From: Treponema sp. UBA4873
Lineage (GTDB): Bacteria; Spirochaetota; Spirochaetia; Treponematales; Treponemataceae
Length of the DNA stretch: 64,000 nt
Direction of reading: 5' to 3'
Assembly: GCA_002399405.1 (NCBI GenBank)
Contig: DHDP01000019.1
Span: forward strand, 372,001-436,000
Both the position numbers and the translations under genes were made by a program. Shown here in pieces: positions 15,495 to 25,071 of the stretch. Below the pieces are notes generated by a model. The model searched no databases. It was not told where the DNA came from and saw only the letters and a program-made list of their open reading frames with translations. The stretch's first letter is position 1. Each line of letters opens with the position of its first letter.

Positions 15495-17810
15495 CTAATT
15501 CCGATAGCGCACTTCTTCACTTTTTTTCCCGGCACTGTCGAAACGCACTATTATTTCACCGCTGCCGCAGGGACGGATATATGCAATGAATCTTCCATTG
15601 TATACGTGGCGATAATCCGCAGCATATTCCGTCACGTCCGCGGTATCGCCGTTCTCAATTCCCGCAAGCGTGCCCGCGCCTTCGACCGTCACGCGGACAA
15701 GAGAACTGTCGGTGACCACTTCGTTGCCGAAATCGTCGGTCATGTGAACCTCGATGAACTGCATGTCGCCGCCGGTATGAAGGAGCGTCTTCATCCTGCA
15801 CGCTGCCTGAGTCGTAACAATTTCATCCCGTACCGTGTCTGATACCTCAGCGCAAAGCACGCCGTTCTCGAACGGAAGGGAAAATTCAATATACCCTTTT
15901 TCGTTCTTCCCGCCCTCGGCACATATTTTATCGTTGAGAATCAGCCTGGCTGATGATGCGCTTGTATAAACACGCACGTCAATCTGCTCGCCGCTCACAT
16001 AATTCCAGTTGTGCAGAAACACGTTCTGTCCATGAAGCGACGTTGCAGCGTACACAAACGGTGAGTCCAACCACAGACTCTTACGGAAATAATATTCAGT
16101 CTTCTCGTAACCCGCCATATCGAGAATGCCCGAAGGAGACGCGTGAACCGGCCAGCCTTTTGCTTCGCCGAGATAATCTATGCCGGTCCAGAGAAACTGT
16201 CCGGCGACGTAATCGTTATCCGTGACAGCTTTCCACTGCGCGTATCCGTGACTGTTTTCGCTGCCGATGAGCGGTTTTTCGGGATACCGTTCGTGGTCAT
16301 TTTCATAAAACTGCTCCTTATAGTTATAACCGATAACGTCGAGGCAGCCGAACAGAGCGTCGGAACCGGAAAGTTCAGGGAACGCAATCGCCATTGTTAC
16401 CGGATGCGTCGTATCGTATCTGCGTACTTCGTCGGCCAGCATTTTCGCAATGACCGGCAGACGGCCGATGTCCGGATGGTCGGGATTATACAGCTGTTCC
16501 GCCGCCGGCTTCGAAGCGTCGTTGTTGCCGACCATTTCCCTGAACTTCGGACTGCAGTACGGATCGTTCGGATAGTCGATTTCGTTTCCGATGCTCCACA
16601 GTACGACGCACGCGTGATTGCGGTGAGTCAGCACGAACGACCGGACGTCTTTTTTCCAGCATTCCGGAAAATCCTCATAGTATCCCTCATGGCCCGGCGG
16701 ATACACGTTATGCCCCTGCCGCCATTTATTCTTGGGATTTTCCCACTCGTCGAAAATTTCATCCATAACGAAAAATCCGAGCATGTCGCACAAATCGTAC
16801 AGCTCTTCCGCGTGCGGATTATGGCTCATACGGACAGCATTGCAGCCGGCCTCCTTAAGTTTTCGCAGCCTGTATTCCCACACACATGCGGGCACCGCGT
16901 TCCCGAGACAGCCGGCGTCTTCATGTACGCACACGCCCTTGAGTTTGTACGATTTTCCGTTGCAGAAGAACCCTTTGCCGCTGTCGAAAACTATCGTGCG
17001 GATGCCGACGTTGCGCTCGTCAGTGTCGCTCGCTTCATCACCGTCCGAAACTGTAGTCGTAAGCGCGTACAGATACGGATTGTCGGGCGACCACAGCACG
17101 GGATTGTCGACAGAGCCGGAGAACTCCGCACATGATTTTTCGCCGGCGGGAATGTTCAGGGACTGCGTTCCGCTGAACACAACTTCACCGGAATCATTCC
17201 GGAGCCGTGCGGTTACCGTATATTCTTTTGTATCGGACGCATCGTTTCGTATCTGCGCCCGGATGTGGATTTTATTATTTTTCTCAGCATAAAAAAGAAT
17301 ACCGTCGTCGGTAAAATGCTGCATTCCCGACACTTTCAGGTACACCGGGCGCATAATGCCTGAACCGGTATACCACCGGGAATCCGCAATGTCGGCATGA
17401 TTCACGTTCACCGCAATGCAGTTATCCCCGCCGGCAGGTTTCAACTGTTGCGTTATGTCGAACGAAAAACTCGTGTAGCCGTTTTTCCATGAACCGAGAT
17501 AATAACTGTTGCACCACACTTTACAGCGCTTGTACACGCCGCCGAAGCAGAGTTCCACGCGTTTGTTAATAAATTCTCCGGTCGTTTTAAATCGGCAGCG
17601 GTACCAGCCCGTTCCTCCGGGAAGATACGCCGTGCCGCTCGAATTCGCCCTGTTGAACGGATGTTCCACCGCCCAGTCGTGGGGAACGCGGACCTTTTGC
17701 CATGAGGAGTCGTCGCATCCCCTGTCCCACGGTTCCTTTTCGACCGGAACATTTTTTTCATTTTCAGTCTGCAGCGAGAAACGCCACTCATCATTTAAAT
17801 TTTTAATCAT
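15495..17810 (-). CDS. GH2 beta-galactosidase
   Basis: Predicted cytoplasmic beta-galactosidase that would release galactose from imported galacto-oligosaccharides. Its 771 residues carry the GH2 order: jelly-roll sugar-binding domain ('VRVPHDWAVEHPFNR', 'GWYRCRFK'), Ig-like domain, then the TIM barrel with 'RMSHNPHAEELYDLCD', acid/base Glu410 in 'WSIGNEIDYP' and nucleophile Glu518 in 'LIGSENSHG', and C-terminal beta domains. No signal peptide. A strong terminator stands between the upstream ABC binding-protein gene and this gene, so it is probably transcribed at a lower level by read-through. A beta-glucuronidase is less likely given the motifs and context. Confidence 0.9.
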   Translation of the reverse strand: MIKNLNDEWRFSLQTENEKNVPVEKEPWDRGCDDSSWQKVRVPHDWAVEHPFNRANSSGTAYLPGGTGWYRCRFKTTGEFINKRVELCFGGVYKRCKVWCNSYYLGSWKNGYTSFSFDITQQLKPAGGDNCIAVNVNHADIADSRWYTGSGIMRPVYLKVSGMQHFTDDGILFYAEKNNKIHIRAQIRNDASDTKEYTVTARLRNDSGEVVFSGTQSLNIPAGEKSCAEFSGSVDNPVLWSPDNPYLYALTTTVSDGDEASDTDERNVGIRTIVFDSGKGFFCNGKSYKLKGVCVHEDAGCLGNAVPACVWEYRLRKLKEAGCNAVRMSHNPHAEELYDLCDMLGFFVMDEIFDEWENPKNKWRQGHNVYPPGHEGYYEDFPECWKKDVRSFVLTHRNHACVVLWSIGNEIDYPNDPYCSPKFREMVGNNDASKPAAEQLYNPDHPDIGRLPVIAKMLADEVRRYDTTHPVTMAIAFPELSGSDALFGCLDVIGYNYKEQFYENDHERYPEKPLIGSENSHGYAQWKAVTDNDYVAGQFLWTGIDYLGEAKGWPVHASPSGILDMAGYEKTEYYFRKSLWLDSPFVYAATSLHGQNVFLHNWNYVSGEQIDVRVYTSASSARLILNDKICAEGGKNEKGYIEFSLPFENGVLCAEVSDTVRDEIVTTQAACRMKTLLHTGGDMQFIEVHMTDDFGNEVVTDSSLVRVTVEGAGTLAGIENGDTADVTEYAADYRHVYNGRFIAYIRPCGSGEIIVRFDSAGKKSEEVRYRN

Positions 17811-17822
17811 ATATGTCCTTCC

Positions 17823-17869
17823 AAAAAAGCGGATTGCCCCGTACGAAAAACTTTCGGGACAACCCGCTT
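17823..17869 (-). terminator. Terminator after the ABC binding-protein gene
   Basis: On the minus strand a 14-bp stem with wobble pairs (AGCGGGTTGTCCCG / CGGGGCAATCCGCT; 17828-17841 with 17855-17868) is followed by TTTTTT. It separates the ABC operon from the GH2 gene and would set a high binding-protein to enzyme ratio. Confidence 0.85.
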
Positions 17870-17898
17870 AAATCACTTTTTTATATTTTGTTAAATAC

Positions 17899-19449
17899 TC
17901 ACTGCTTCTGCGCGTTGAACTCGTCGAGCTGCCTCTGAAGTTCCGCGATAACAATGTCGATGCCGGCTTTTTTGAGCGCAGAACGGAATTCGGCAACGTA
18001 TGCGGCAGGATCGTTCACCTTTCCGTAACAGATACGCGCCATATAATTAGCCCACACGTCGGAAATGTTCGCAAGCTCCGTGTTTATATTGTCCACATCC
18101 CAGACAATCTGTCCGTACGGGTAATCTATCTTCACCTTGTCGTAAATCTTACTGATTTCGTCGAACTTATCCCATGCGGCATGTACGTCGCGTATTTCAA
18201 GATTGTCGTTTCTTCCCCACCAGTAGTCCGTCACGATTCCGTCTTTGTCTTCCGTATACCCTTCGGGTCTGTCGCGGTATCCGTCCTTCGTGAGCACGTA
18301 CTGTTTTCCCTCGATGCCGTAATTGAACAAATCATAGCATTCTTTGTCGTTGCGGAGAAGATCATAAACCATAAGCGCGCGTTCAGGATTCTTTGAAGCG
18401 GCGGAAAGAGCCATTGCGCCGTGCGTAATCGTCATCGTCGTTACGTTTCCCTGTTCCTCGCCGAACCAGAAGAATCCGACGTCGGAACCAGGCTGGCGTT
18501 TGTCCATTTCCGGGCGTACAGTCGTGTACCACGTCTGCGTATGATGCTGGTCCGCAGACGTCTGTCCGAGATAAAATTCCGATCTGTTGTCGCTTGTGTT
18601 GTTGAGAACGTCCTTTTTCCAGACTCCCATCGAATCCCACTGCTTCATAAGCTTTGCATATTCGACAAGCTCGTTTCCTTCAAGAAACGGCGAATACAGT
18701 TTCTTCAGATTGCTGCGGCGGACACCGAACATAAGATACGAAGAAATACCGTCGAGCGGTATGTAGTTCGATTTTGACGAAATATATCCTTCACCGTGAT
18801 ACGTACTCGACGCGGCGTCGCTGTCCCACGGAATCACATCGGGCTTTGACTTGCGCACATATTCAAAATATTTCGTAAGATCCTCCCAGCTGTGCACGCC
18901 GTTAAGTCCCGCTGCCTTTGCCCAGTCGCCCCTGTACATGAAACCGTGGTTAATCCACTGTGCGTAATTGTCTTCCGGCATCAGATAAATCTGCCCGTTG
19001 CTTTTGCACATATCCCAGTGTTCTTTCGGAACGCCTGCCCACGTTTTCGGTGCATACTCCTTAAGCATGTCTTCCGAAAGCGGGAGGAACGCACCCGTCT
19101 TAACATTTTTCCATGCATCGAGCCAGTCCGAAGCCGTACCGACAAGGTCCACCGATCCGTCCATTTGCGCAAGCGTCAGATTGTAGTTCGTAAGATAATC
19201 CGTCCACGGAATGTAGTAAATCCGGAGTTCGGCATTGACCTTTTCCGTAAGAATGGCGTTAAGTTTTTTGAGCATCTCTTCCGTAGCGCCGTTCGTTGGT
19301 TTGTTTCCCGTCGTCATGTACGTGACGACGACATGTTTTGACGTATCCGCCTTTCCCGCGGATGTCCCGGACTTTCCGCCGCATGCAGCAAGCCCTGCGA
19401 TAAGCAGTGCGGATACTGATGCTGCGAACACACATTTAATTTTTTTCAT
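17899..19449 (-). CDS. ABC sugar-binding lipoprotein (LplA-type)
   Basis: 516-residue family 1 extracellular solute-binding protein. Lipobox 'IAGLAACGG' (about Cys23) anchors it to the membrane. Next comes the binding lobe ('VVVTYMTTGNKPTNGATEEMLKKLN', 'LTLAQMDGSVDLVGTASDW'). The large size and position after two permeases match the LplABC/YtcQ-type oligosaccharide importers, whose ATPase is commonly encoded elsewhere. The operon order is permease, permease, binding protein, against the usual binding protein first. Here the last gene ends in a strong terminator. GGGGG precedes the ATG. Substrate is inferred to be arabino- or galacto-oligosaccharides. Confidence 0.88.
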   Translation of the reverse strand: MKKIKCVFAASVSALLIAGLAACGGKSGTSAGKADTSKHVVVTYMTTGNKPTNGATEEMLKKLNAILTEKVNAELRIYYIPWTDYLTNYNLTLAQMDGSVDLVGTASDWLDAWKNVKTGAFLPLSEDMLKEYAPKTWAGVPKEHWDMCKSNGQIYLMPEDNYAQWINHGFMYRGDWAKAAGLNGVHSWEDLTKYFEYVRKSKPDVIPWDSDAASSTYHGEGYISSKSNYIPLDGISSYLMFGVRRSNLKKLYSPFLEGNELVEYAKLMKQWDSMGVWKKDVLNNTSDNRSEFYLGQTSADQHHTQTWYTTVRPEMDKRQPGSDVGFFWFGEEQGNVTTMTITHGAMALSAASKNPERALMVYDLLRNDKECYDLFNYGIEGKQYVLTKDGYRDRPEGYTEDKDGIVTDYWWGRNDNLEIRDVHAAWDKFDEISKIYDKVKIDYPYGQIVWDVDNINTELANISDVWANYMARICYGKVNDPAAYVAEFRSALKKAGIDIVIAELQRQLDEFNAQKQ

Positions 19450-19460
19450 ACAGCCCCCTA

Positions 19461-19545
19461 TAAAAAGTCAACAAAGCTCCGCTTTGTTTTCAATACGAGA
19501 CATTCATGATTGCTGCATAATTGTCCGCAATCACTCATTCTCCTG
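19461..19545. repeat. Dispersed two-hairpin intergenic repeat, copy A
   Basis: About 85 bases shared with 43756-43838 and, for the first part only, 47827-47860. It holds a perfect 8-bp hairpin AACAAAGC-tcc-GCTTTGTT (19470-19488) and a second stem GATTGC / GCAATC (19508-19513 with 19527-19532). All copies lie between two co-directional genes of an operon. Confidence 0.65.
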
Positions 19546-19561
19546 TCAGCATTAATAATTT

Positions 19562-20449
19562 TCACCCTTTAACGGATCCGACGGTAATACCTGAAATAAA
19601 ATATTTCTGTGCAAACGGATACGCAAGAATAATAGGACCCGTCGCAACGACGGCGGTCGCCATCTTCAGCGTCTCCTCAGGAAAATCGGAGAAACTCACG
19701 TATGCACCCGCTATTGAATTTTTCAAATAAGCAACCTGATTGATAATCTGGTACAGCATGTACTGGAGCGGTTTATAAACGATGCGTGCGCTCAAAAAAA
19801 GCGACGACTGATACCACTCGTTCCAGTATCCGAGCGCAAGAAACAGTCCGATCGTCGCAAGCGCCGGCGTAAGCATTGGGAATATAAGGCTTTTGAAAAT
19901 ACGAAAGTCACCCGCGCCGTCGATTTTCCCCGATTCGGTTATTTCGGCCGGAACTGATTTTACGTAATTCTTCATAAGTATAATAAGCCAGGGAGACATA
20001 AGAAGCGGGAGCAGCACTGCGAGATAATTATCCTTCAGGTGATATCCACGGACCATAAGCAGATAATACGGCGCAAGTCCGGCTGAAAAGAGGCTTGCAA
20101 AATAAATAAAAAATGAAATTATGTTCCTATACGGAAAATCCTTGCGCTGAAGCGCATATCCCGTCATGGAAATAATACTGAGTCCGATTGTCGTGCCCGT
20201 CACCGTCATTATTATGGTAACGATGTACGAACCGAGCAGAATTTTTCCGTTTTTAAATATCATTCTGTATGCCTGAAAAGTAAATCCTTCAGGTACGATT
20301 GAAAATCCCTTCACCCGCACGACGTCTTCCGAGCTGAACGACGTACCGAGAATAAGAAGAAACGGAAAAATGCAAAGTACCGCAAAAACAGCGATGAGAA
20401 TCATCGCTACGCGCTCCACCAGATAATCTGAAAATGTCTTTTGTACCAA
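19562..20449 (-). CDS. ABC importer permease (LplC/MalG type)
   Basis: Inner-membrane permease with six predicted segments and the cytoplasmic coupling motif 'ESGKIDGAGDFRIFKSLIFPML'. It ends '...FISGITVGSVKG', typical of the MalG-like half. 295 residues is the normal size. The start is a TTG at 20449, six bases after AGGAG; no ATG fits. It pairs with the LplB-type permease 15 bases upstream. No ATP-binding gene is in the operon, so a shared MsmX-like ATPase from elsewhere is expected. Confidence 0.9.
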   Translation of the reverse strand: MVQKTFSDYLVERVAMILIAVFAVLCIFPFLLILGTSFSSEDVVRVKGFSIVPEGFTFQAYRMIFKNGKILLGSYIVTIIMTVTGTTIGLSIISMTGYALQRKDFPYRNIISFFIYFASLFSAGLAPYYLLMVRGYHLKDNYLAVLLPLLMSPWLIILMKNYVKSVPAEITESGKIDGAGDFRIFKSLIFPMLTPALATIGLFLALGYWNEWYQSSLFLSARIVYKPLQYMLYQIINQVAYLKNSIAGAYVSFSDFPEETLKMATAVVATGPIILAYPFAQKYFISGITVGSVKG

Positions 20450-20464
20450 AATAATCTCCTTAAA

Positions 20465-21385
20465 TCAGAACAGTGAATAGTCGGGTTCGATTGTCTTTAT
20501 CGCCCTGTTGCAGAGCATGACAAGCACGAATCCTATGACCGACTGATACAGACCGACTGCGCTTGCAGTCGAAAAATTAAAGTCATTCACTGTCGCACGA
20601 TACACGTACGTTTCAATAATATCAGTCGTCGGATACAGAATTGAATTGCGGCCTACAATATTGTAAAAAAGACCGAAATTGCCGCGGACAATGCCGCCCA
20701 TTGCAAAAAGAATCAGAATGATAAGCGTGGGTTTAAGGTACGGAAGCGTAATATACCAGATACGCTGAAACGCGTTGACGCCGTCTATGCGTGCGGCCTC
20801 AATGACCTCGGAGTCAATCGACATGATTGCAGCAAAATAAACAATCGTATTGTAGCCGGTGCACTGCCACAGCTGAATAAGAATAATCAGGCCGGGCCAC
20901 GCCTTCGGATTTGAATACGGAGCCCAGCGCGGAACGCCCATCCACGTAAGAACCCTGTTTAAAAATCCGTAATCGTAGTTGAAAATATTGTAGACAAGCA
21001 GACCAACGAGAACGGCCGAAATAAAATACGGCAGCAGCATGATAGTCTGCGCCGTCTTTTTAAATCGCCGCTTCGAAATCTCGTTTATGAGGATCGCAAA
21101 ACAAACTGCAAGAATGTTGTCCAGAATAAGAAACGCAAAATTGTACAGGATTGTATTCCGCGTAAGCATCCAAAGTTTTCCCGACTCGAAAAGAAATCTG
21201 AAATTGTCGAGCCCGATAAATTTGCTTTTAAAAATTCCTGCGCCGTAGTTGAATTTTACGAACGCAACATACAGCCCCGGCAGCGGCGCATAGCTGAACG
21301 CTATGAAAAAAATGATTGCCGGAACGCACATCAAAATCAGGGTCCGGTACTTTTTTACGTTATTGACAGCAAGTGATTTTGGCAT
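20465..21385 (-). CDS. ABC importer permease (LplB/MalF type)
   Basis: 306-residue permease, first gene of the importer operon. Hydrophobic segments include 'LILMCVPAIIFFIAFSYAPL'. The coupling helix is 'EAARIDGVNAFQRIWYITLPYLKPT'. It ends with 'IKTIEPDYSLF', as many LplB proteins do. An AAGGAG site precedes the ATG at 21385. Immediately upstream sit the 14-bp operator (21403-21416) and a promoter, so uptake is regulated with the GH30 gene and the ten-gene GH43 operon, which carry the same operator. Confidence 0.9.
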   Translation of the reverse strand: MPKSLAVNNVKKYRTLILMCVPAIIFFIAFSYAPLPGLYVAFVKFNYGAGIFKSKFIGLDNFRFLFESGKLWMLTRNTILYNFAFLILDNILAVCFAILINEISKRRFKKTAQTIMLLPYFISAVLVGLLVYNIFNYDYGFLNRVLTWMGVPRWAPYSNPKAWPGLIILIQLWQCTGYNTIVYFAAIMSIDSEVIEAARIDGVNAFQRIWYITLPYLKPTLIILILFAMGGIVRGNFGLFYNIVGRNSILYPTTDIIETYVYRATVNDFNFSTASAVGLYQSVIGFVLVMLCNRAIKTIEPDYSLF

Positions 21386-21402
21386 ATTCAGCTCCTTTTT
21401 TT

Positions 21403-21416
21403 TGAAAACCTTTTCA
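21403..21416. promoter_or_regulatory. Operator TGAAAACCTTTTCA, copy 1 (ABC operon)
   Basis: Perfect palindrome (6+2+6) identical to copies at 36964-36977 and 38895-38908. It lies 6 bases downstream of the -10, over the likely transcription start, a repressor position. Its shape is that of a LacI-family site. The LacI regulator at 39616-40641 is the nearest candidate. Confidence 0.75.
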
Positions 21417-21422
21417 TAAAAT

Positions 21423-21451
21423 ATGATACCACCAAACTACGGCATTGTAAA
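21423..21451 (-). promoter_or_regulatory. Promoter of the ABC importer operon
   Basis: Minus strand TTTACA (21446-21451), 17 bases, TATCAT (21423-21428), just upstream of the operator. Confidence 0.65.
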
Positions 21452-21563
21452 ATCTTCTATATATATAGTATTTTCACTCATTCGATATTAATACCCTGAT
21501 TTTTGTATCTATTTCCATTGTTTTTTTGACCGGGGAAGTTCTCCGGCTGTTGTTCCGTACCCG

Positions 21564-23261
21564 TTACCACTCCGCAGCCTGAAGCGCCGCAAGTTCCGCC
21601 GAAGTTACGCGGACAGTGTTTCCGTGGCGAACTCCCGCAGGAAACGAATAGGTACCGTCGTTCTGATGTTCCGTCCAGTTTCCCGAAACAGAAGGATTCG
21701 ACGACATATCCGTCGTCGAATAGCCGTAAAAGTTCGCCGTACTGGTAGTCGAAGTGGAACCATAGTGGTCTACGAACAGCCACCACGTACCGTCAACATT
21801 CACTACAAACGGCCCTTCTACATAGCGGCTCGAACTCTGAGTTGTAGTGCGTGAAACATATGCGCCGCTGTTCAGGAGACTAAACGATTCCGGATCAAGA
21901 GACGAAGAACTTGCTCCGATTATATCCTTTCCGCTTCCTTCGTCCTTGAAGAACATGTAGTATGTACTCCCGCTTTTTGCTATAGTCGCGTCGATTTCCG
22001 AAACGGTACTTCCGCTTGCGTCGTATTCATAAAACAGCACGGGATCTTCAAACGTGGTAAAATCAGTGGTGTAACTGACATATGTTCTGTTTATTGTGTC
22101 CGTACTGTCCGTAAGAGAACCATTGCCTGACCAGATGACGCCATACTTCTGCAGCGAACTATCCCAAAAGGCTTCGGGCGCCCATGCATGCATCTGAGAA
22201 CCTCTGGACGTTACAAAGGAACTGCTGAGCTTTGCAACGTCGATGCAGCGTTCATTCGTCCACGTTATTAGATCCTTGGAATCTGCAATAACAAGGCACG
22301 GACTTACTGTCGACCAGTAACTCGTAGTAACGGATGCATACGAAGTACTTGTGCTTCCGCCGAACGGGGTCCAGTCAGTAGCAAGCAGAACGAACGAACC
22401 GTCATTTTTTCTCAGAATAAAAGGATCGCGGATGCACTGACCGCCGTTTCCGATTGCAGAGTCGATTGTCAATACCGGGCTGTCGCTTAAGGCAGTATAA
22501 TTAACACCGTCGGTACTTGAACCGAGCCATAACGAGTTGTATGAAATATTGGTCGAACTCACTGACGGACTGCTGTCCGATTTGAAATAAACAAGCACCC
22601 AGTCTTCGGCGCTTGTTTCGGAAATTACCTGAGGTGTTACGACAACCGTAGTTGCAGAACCTGTCTTCGTGGTGTCGAGAGAATCCACCGGCGTAATATC
22701 CACGGTATACGATGTTTCATTCGTCAAGCCGGAAATTGTACAATATCCCGTTCCGGCGGCAACATACTGCGTTGTAATATTGTCGCCGCTTACTTTTATT
22801 TCGAGCAGTGCATATGACGGCTCCGTCCACGTAACTGTCGCTTCGGTATTTCCCGGATGAACAAGTACGTCGGATACGGAAAGGGTGCTGATACTTGCGG
22901 GAACTCCGACAGCCTTCTTTACAGTCGAAAGATTTCCGTTTTTATCTACTGCATATGCATAAAATGTGTACGTAGTACCGTTCGTAAGCCCGGACCATGT
23001 ATACGTTTCTACGCCGGTTGCGACGGATGCAGAATCATCGCCGCATTTAATAAGCACACTGCTGAAATCCTTGTCTGTTGGATCCGACCATGCAAGAACG
23101 ACCGACCCGTCACAGTTTCCTGCAGTAAAATCCGTAACGTGCGTCGGAGCTATCGTATCTTCATATGAACCGTCCAGATTTTCACACGACAACAATTGCA
23201 TGCTTATTAGCAGCATTGCACACACTGCTGCAAAAATATTTTTCATACGTTGTAACTTCAT
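21564..23261 (-). CDS. FN3-FN3-GH43 lipoprotein
   Basis: 565-residue predicted surface lipoprotein ('MQLLSCENL', about Cys26). Two fibronectin type III units (about 38-122 and 123-215: 'VVLAWSDPTDKDFSSVLIKC', 'ATVTWTEPSYALLEIKVSG') lead into a GH43 catalytic module (222-565) with 'SLWLGSSTDGVNYTALSD', 'CIRDPFILRKNDGSFVLLATDW' (base Asp in RDPF), 'HAWAPEAFWDSSLQKYGVIW', 'IDATIAKSGSTYYMFFKDE' and 'VEGPFVVNVDGTWWLFVD' (acid Glu). The catalytic part is paralogous to 34099-35193. Last gene of the ten-gene operon. GH43 subfamily not resolved; an arabinofuranosidase or galactanase acting on arabinogalactan is inferred. Confidence 0.85.
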   Translation of the reverse strand: MKLQRMKNIFAAVCAMLLISMQLLSCENLDGSYEDTIAPTHVTDFTAGNCDGSVVLAWSDPTDKDFSSVLIKCGDDSASVATGVETYTWSGLTNGTTYTFYAYAVDKNGNLSTVKKAVGVPASISTLSVSDVLVHPGNTEATVTWTEPSYALLEIKVSGDNITTQYVAAGTGYCTISGLTNETSYTVDITPVDSLDTTKTGSATTVVVTPQVISETSAEDWVLVYFKSDSSPSVSSTNISYNSLWLGSSTDGVNYTALSDSPVLTIDSAIGNGGQCIRDPFILRKNDGSFVLLATDWTPFGGSTSTSYASVTTSYWSTVSPCLVIADSKDLITWTNERCIDVAKLSSSFVTSRGSQMHAWAPEAFWDSSLQKYGVIWSGNGSLTDSTDTINRTYVSYTTDFTTFEDPVLFYEYDASGSTVSEIDATIAKSGSTYYMFFKDEGSGKDIIGASSSSLDPESFSLLNSGAYVSRTTTQSSSRYVEGPFVVNVDGTWWLFVDHYGSTSTTSTANFYGYSTTDMSSNPSVSGNWTEHQNDGTYSFPAGVRHGNTVRVTSAELAALQAAEW

Positions 23262-23281
23262 ATTAATATCCCTGTATTTTG

Positions 23282-25063
23282 TCAGTTGTACGTACCGTAC
23301 ACGCTGAATTCGTGTATACCGCGTACCCAGCTTGCGTCGAGACTGCTGTTGTTGCTTGCCCTGTAAACGCCCGTAACATGCAGCCTTACGTACCGGTATG
23401 TACCGGTATCGTCAATAATATTTTCATTAAAACCGATGACCGTATTGTCCGACTTATCCTTTATCGTCGTCCACGTACTCCCGTCCGTACTTCCGTCAAT
23501 CGTATAAGTATTGTACACTTCCGATCCCTTATACACGCGGAATGTTACATCAACTTCGCTTATTTTGCATTTCGAGCCAAGATCCGCGACGTAATCGTAA
23601 GTACCGGAAGTGGCGCTCGGGTTATAATAATTGTCTGAATCGGAGGAAACGCCGTCGTTTGCCTTTTCCGGTGTATACCCCGTCTGTCCGGAGTCGCTTA
23701 AACTGACATCCTGATTCTGAGACAGATTCCTGCCTTTTTGAACCGGTATGACGATTTCGGAATCACAGTTATACTTTACGTTGTAATAATAATCATAGAA
23801 AGCATACCCGACGCTCAGAGACATCGGCAGCATACGCTGTGAAGACCATTCTCCGAGTGCAGAAAGCACCGGATCAGGAGTTGCCCAACCGCCGCTCCAG
23901 CGGTTGGCCATCATAACGTATCGACTGCCAATTTTTGTTACGCCGCCCGACTGAGCGCCGAACGTCTGTGTGTTGCCGATATCACGAAGATCGGCATAGG
24001 CAAGATCCGAAATACTTTGTGCCGAAATATATTTCGCAGCACTCGGATACCAGCCCGCCGCGGCAGACGAAAAGAGATAGTACCAGCCGTTCTGTTTAAT
24101 AAGCGACGGAGCTTCCCTGTTCTGATTTTCACATACAACTATCGATTGGAAGGTGGTATCCACATTCGTCCAGTCGGACGTCAGACGATAAATTCTCAGA
24201 TTCGTATTTGTGTCCGAAGCAGAGACTATATAACCGGTTCCGTCCGTATCTTCAAAGAACGTCATGTCGCGGCTGTCATTTCCTTCCGGTTGAAACGAAC
24301 CGTGGTACGTAAAATATTCTCCGCTTCCCGGAGTTCCCGAAATGCAGACTGCACGGCCGAGTGAATAATCCGAAGCATTTTCGTAATGCGCCCAGATGAT
24401 AATCTGATCATCTTTCTTAACAACGCTCATAGCTTCCAGCTTGCTGCTGTACAGTTCACCTTTTGTAGAACCGCTGCTTATATCACTGTCTGTAATTTTG
24501 CTGTGAGACGGATCCATAACAATGTCGCCGGCCTCAAAATTCAATCCGTCCGTAGATGTGTATTCTGTCAAAGTAACCTGCCCGCTTGAATTGGAATACA
24601 CATATTTATAAAAGATGCTGCCGAATTTCAGATCCGACCGCTGTATAAAACCGGTATACGTCGTATTGTCATACACGTTCAGACTTGAACTTTCGTCGGA
24701 AACTGTACAGGAAACAACGGGTGACGCTGCTATTGTTTCTCCGTTAGCCTTCACCGCCTTTACCTGATAGTAACATTTGCTGCCTGCGATTGCATAATCG
24801 TCGTAAGTCGTTGAAGAGGAAAAATCAACCTGGCTGTATGAACTTCCGTCCGTCGAGCTGTATACTGCGTAATTAACCGCACCGACTACCGAGTTCCAGT
24901 GCAGTTTCATATTGGCAGCGCATGTTTCTCCCGCGAGTTCAAACGGCAGCACTGTTAGTACCAAATCTCCTGCTGAACTGTTCGTTCCGCCCGATGAAGA
25001 AACATTTCTGCAGGAAAGTATGCCAAACGAAAGGATAATAAAAAAAATGATGTTATTTTTCAT
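23282..25063 (-). CDS. GH43_24-like glycosidase lipoprotein with C-terminal discoidin (CBM32-like) domain
   Basis: I choose the ATG at 25063 ('MKNNIIFFIILSF'), 7 bases after GAGG, over an in-frame GTG four codons earlier. Lipobox 'FGILSC'. An FN3-like unit (about 30-125) is followed by a five-blade propeller containing 'SRDMTFFEDTDGTGYIVS', 'NREAPSLIKQNGWYYLFSS' and 'MMANRWSGGW', and then an F5/8 type C domain (about 455-593: 'NDGVSSDSDNYYNP', 'GTYRYVRLHVTGVY'). The propeller pattern ('RDM..F.D.DG', 'REAP.L.K') matches the GH43_24/34 branch that includes exo-beta-1,3-galactanases, also seen at 35206-36918. The GTG region overlaps the end of the upstream GH43 gene. Activity inferred. Confidence 0.82.
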   Translation of the reverse strand: MKNNIIFFIILSFGILSCRNVSSSGGTNSSAGDLVLTVLPFELAGETCAANMKLHWNSVVGAVNYAVYSSTDGSSYSQVDFSSSTTYDDYAIAGSKCYYQVKAVKANGETIAASPVVSCTVSDESSSLNVYDNTTYTGFIQRSDLKFGSIFYKYVYSNSSGQVTLTEYTSTDGLNFEAGDIVMDPSHSKITDSDISSGSTKGELYSSKLEAMSVVKKDDQIIIWAHYENASDYSLGRAVCISGTPGSGEYFTYHGSFQPEGNDSRDMTFFEDTDGTGYIVSASDTNTNLRIYRLTSDWTNVDTTFQSIVVCENQNREAPSLIKQNGWYYLFSSAAAGWYPSAAKYISAQSISDLAYADLRDIGNTQTFGAQSGGVTKIGSRYVMMANRWSGGWATPDPVLSALGEWSSQRMLPMSLSVGYAFYDYYYNVKYNCDSEIVIPVQKGRNLSQNQDVSLSDSGQTGYTPEKANDGVSSDSDNYYNPSATSGTYDYVADLGSKCKISEVDVTFRVYKGSEVYNTYTIDGSTDGSTWTTIKDKSDNTVIGFNENIIDDTGTYRYVRLHVTGVYRASNNSSLDASWVRGIHEFSVYGTYN

Positions 25064-25071
25064 TACAATCC

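Noticed and set aside
16143..17135. Plus-strand open frame of 330 codons opposite the GH2 gene
   Set aside because: Complementary to catalytic motifs of the beta-galactosidase. Composition is that of a shadow frame.
21478..21786. Minus-strand 102-codon frame overlapping the end of the FN3-GH43 gene
   Set aside because: Out of frame with the GH43 C-terminus, which has clear family motifs to its stop at 21564. The frame ends in the ABC promoter region.
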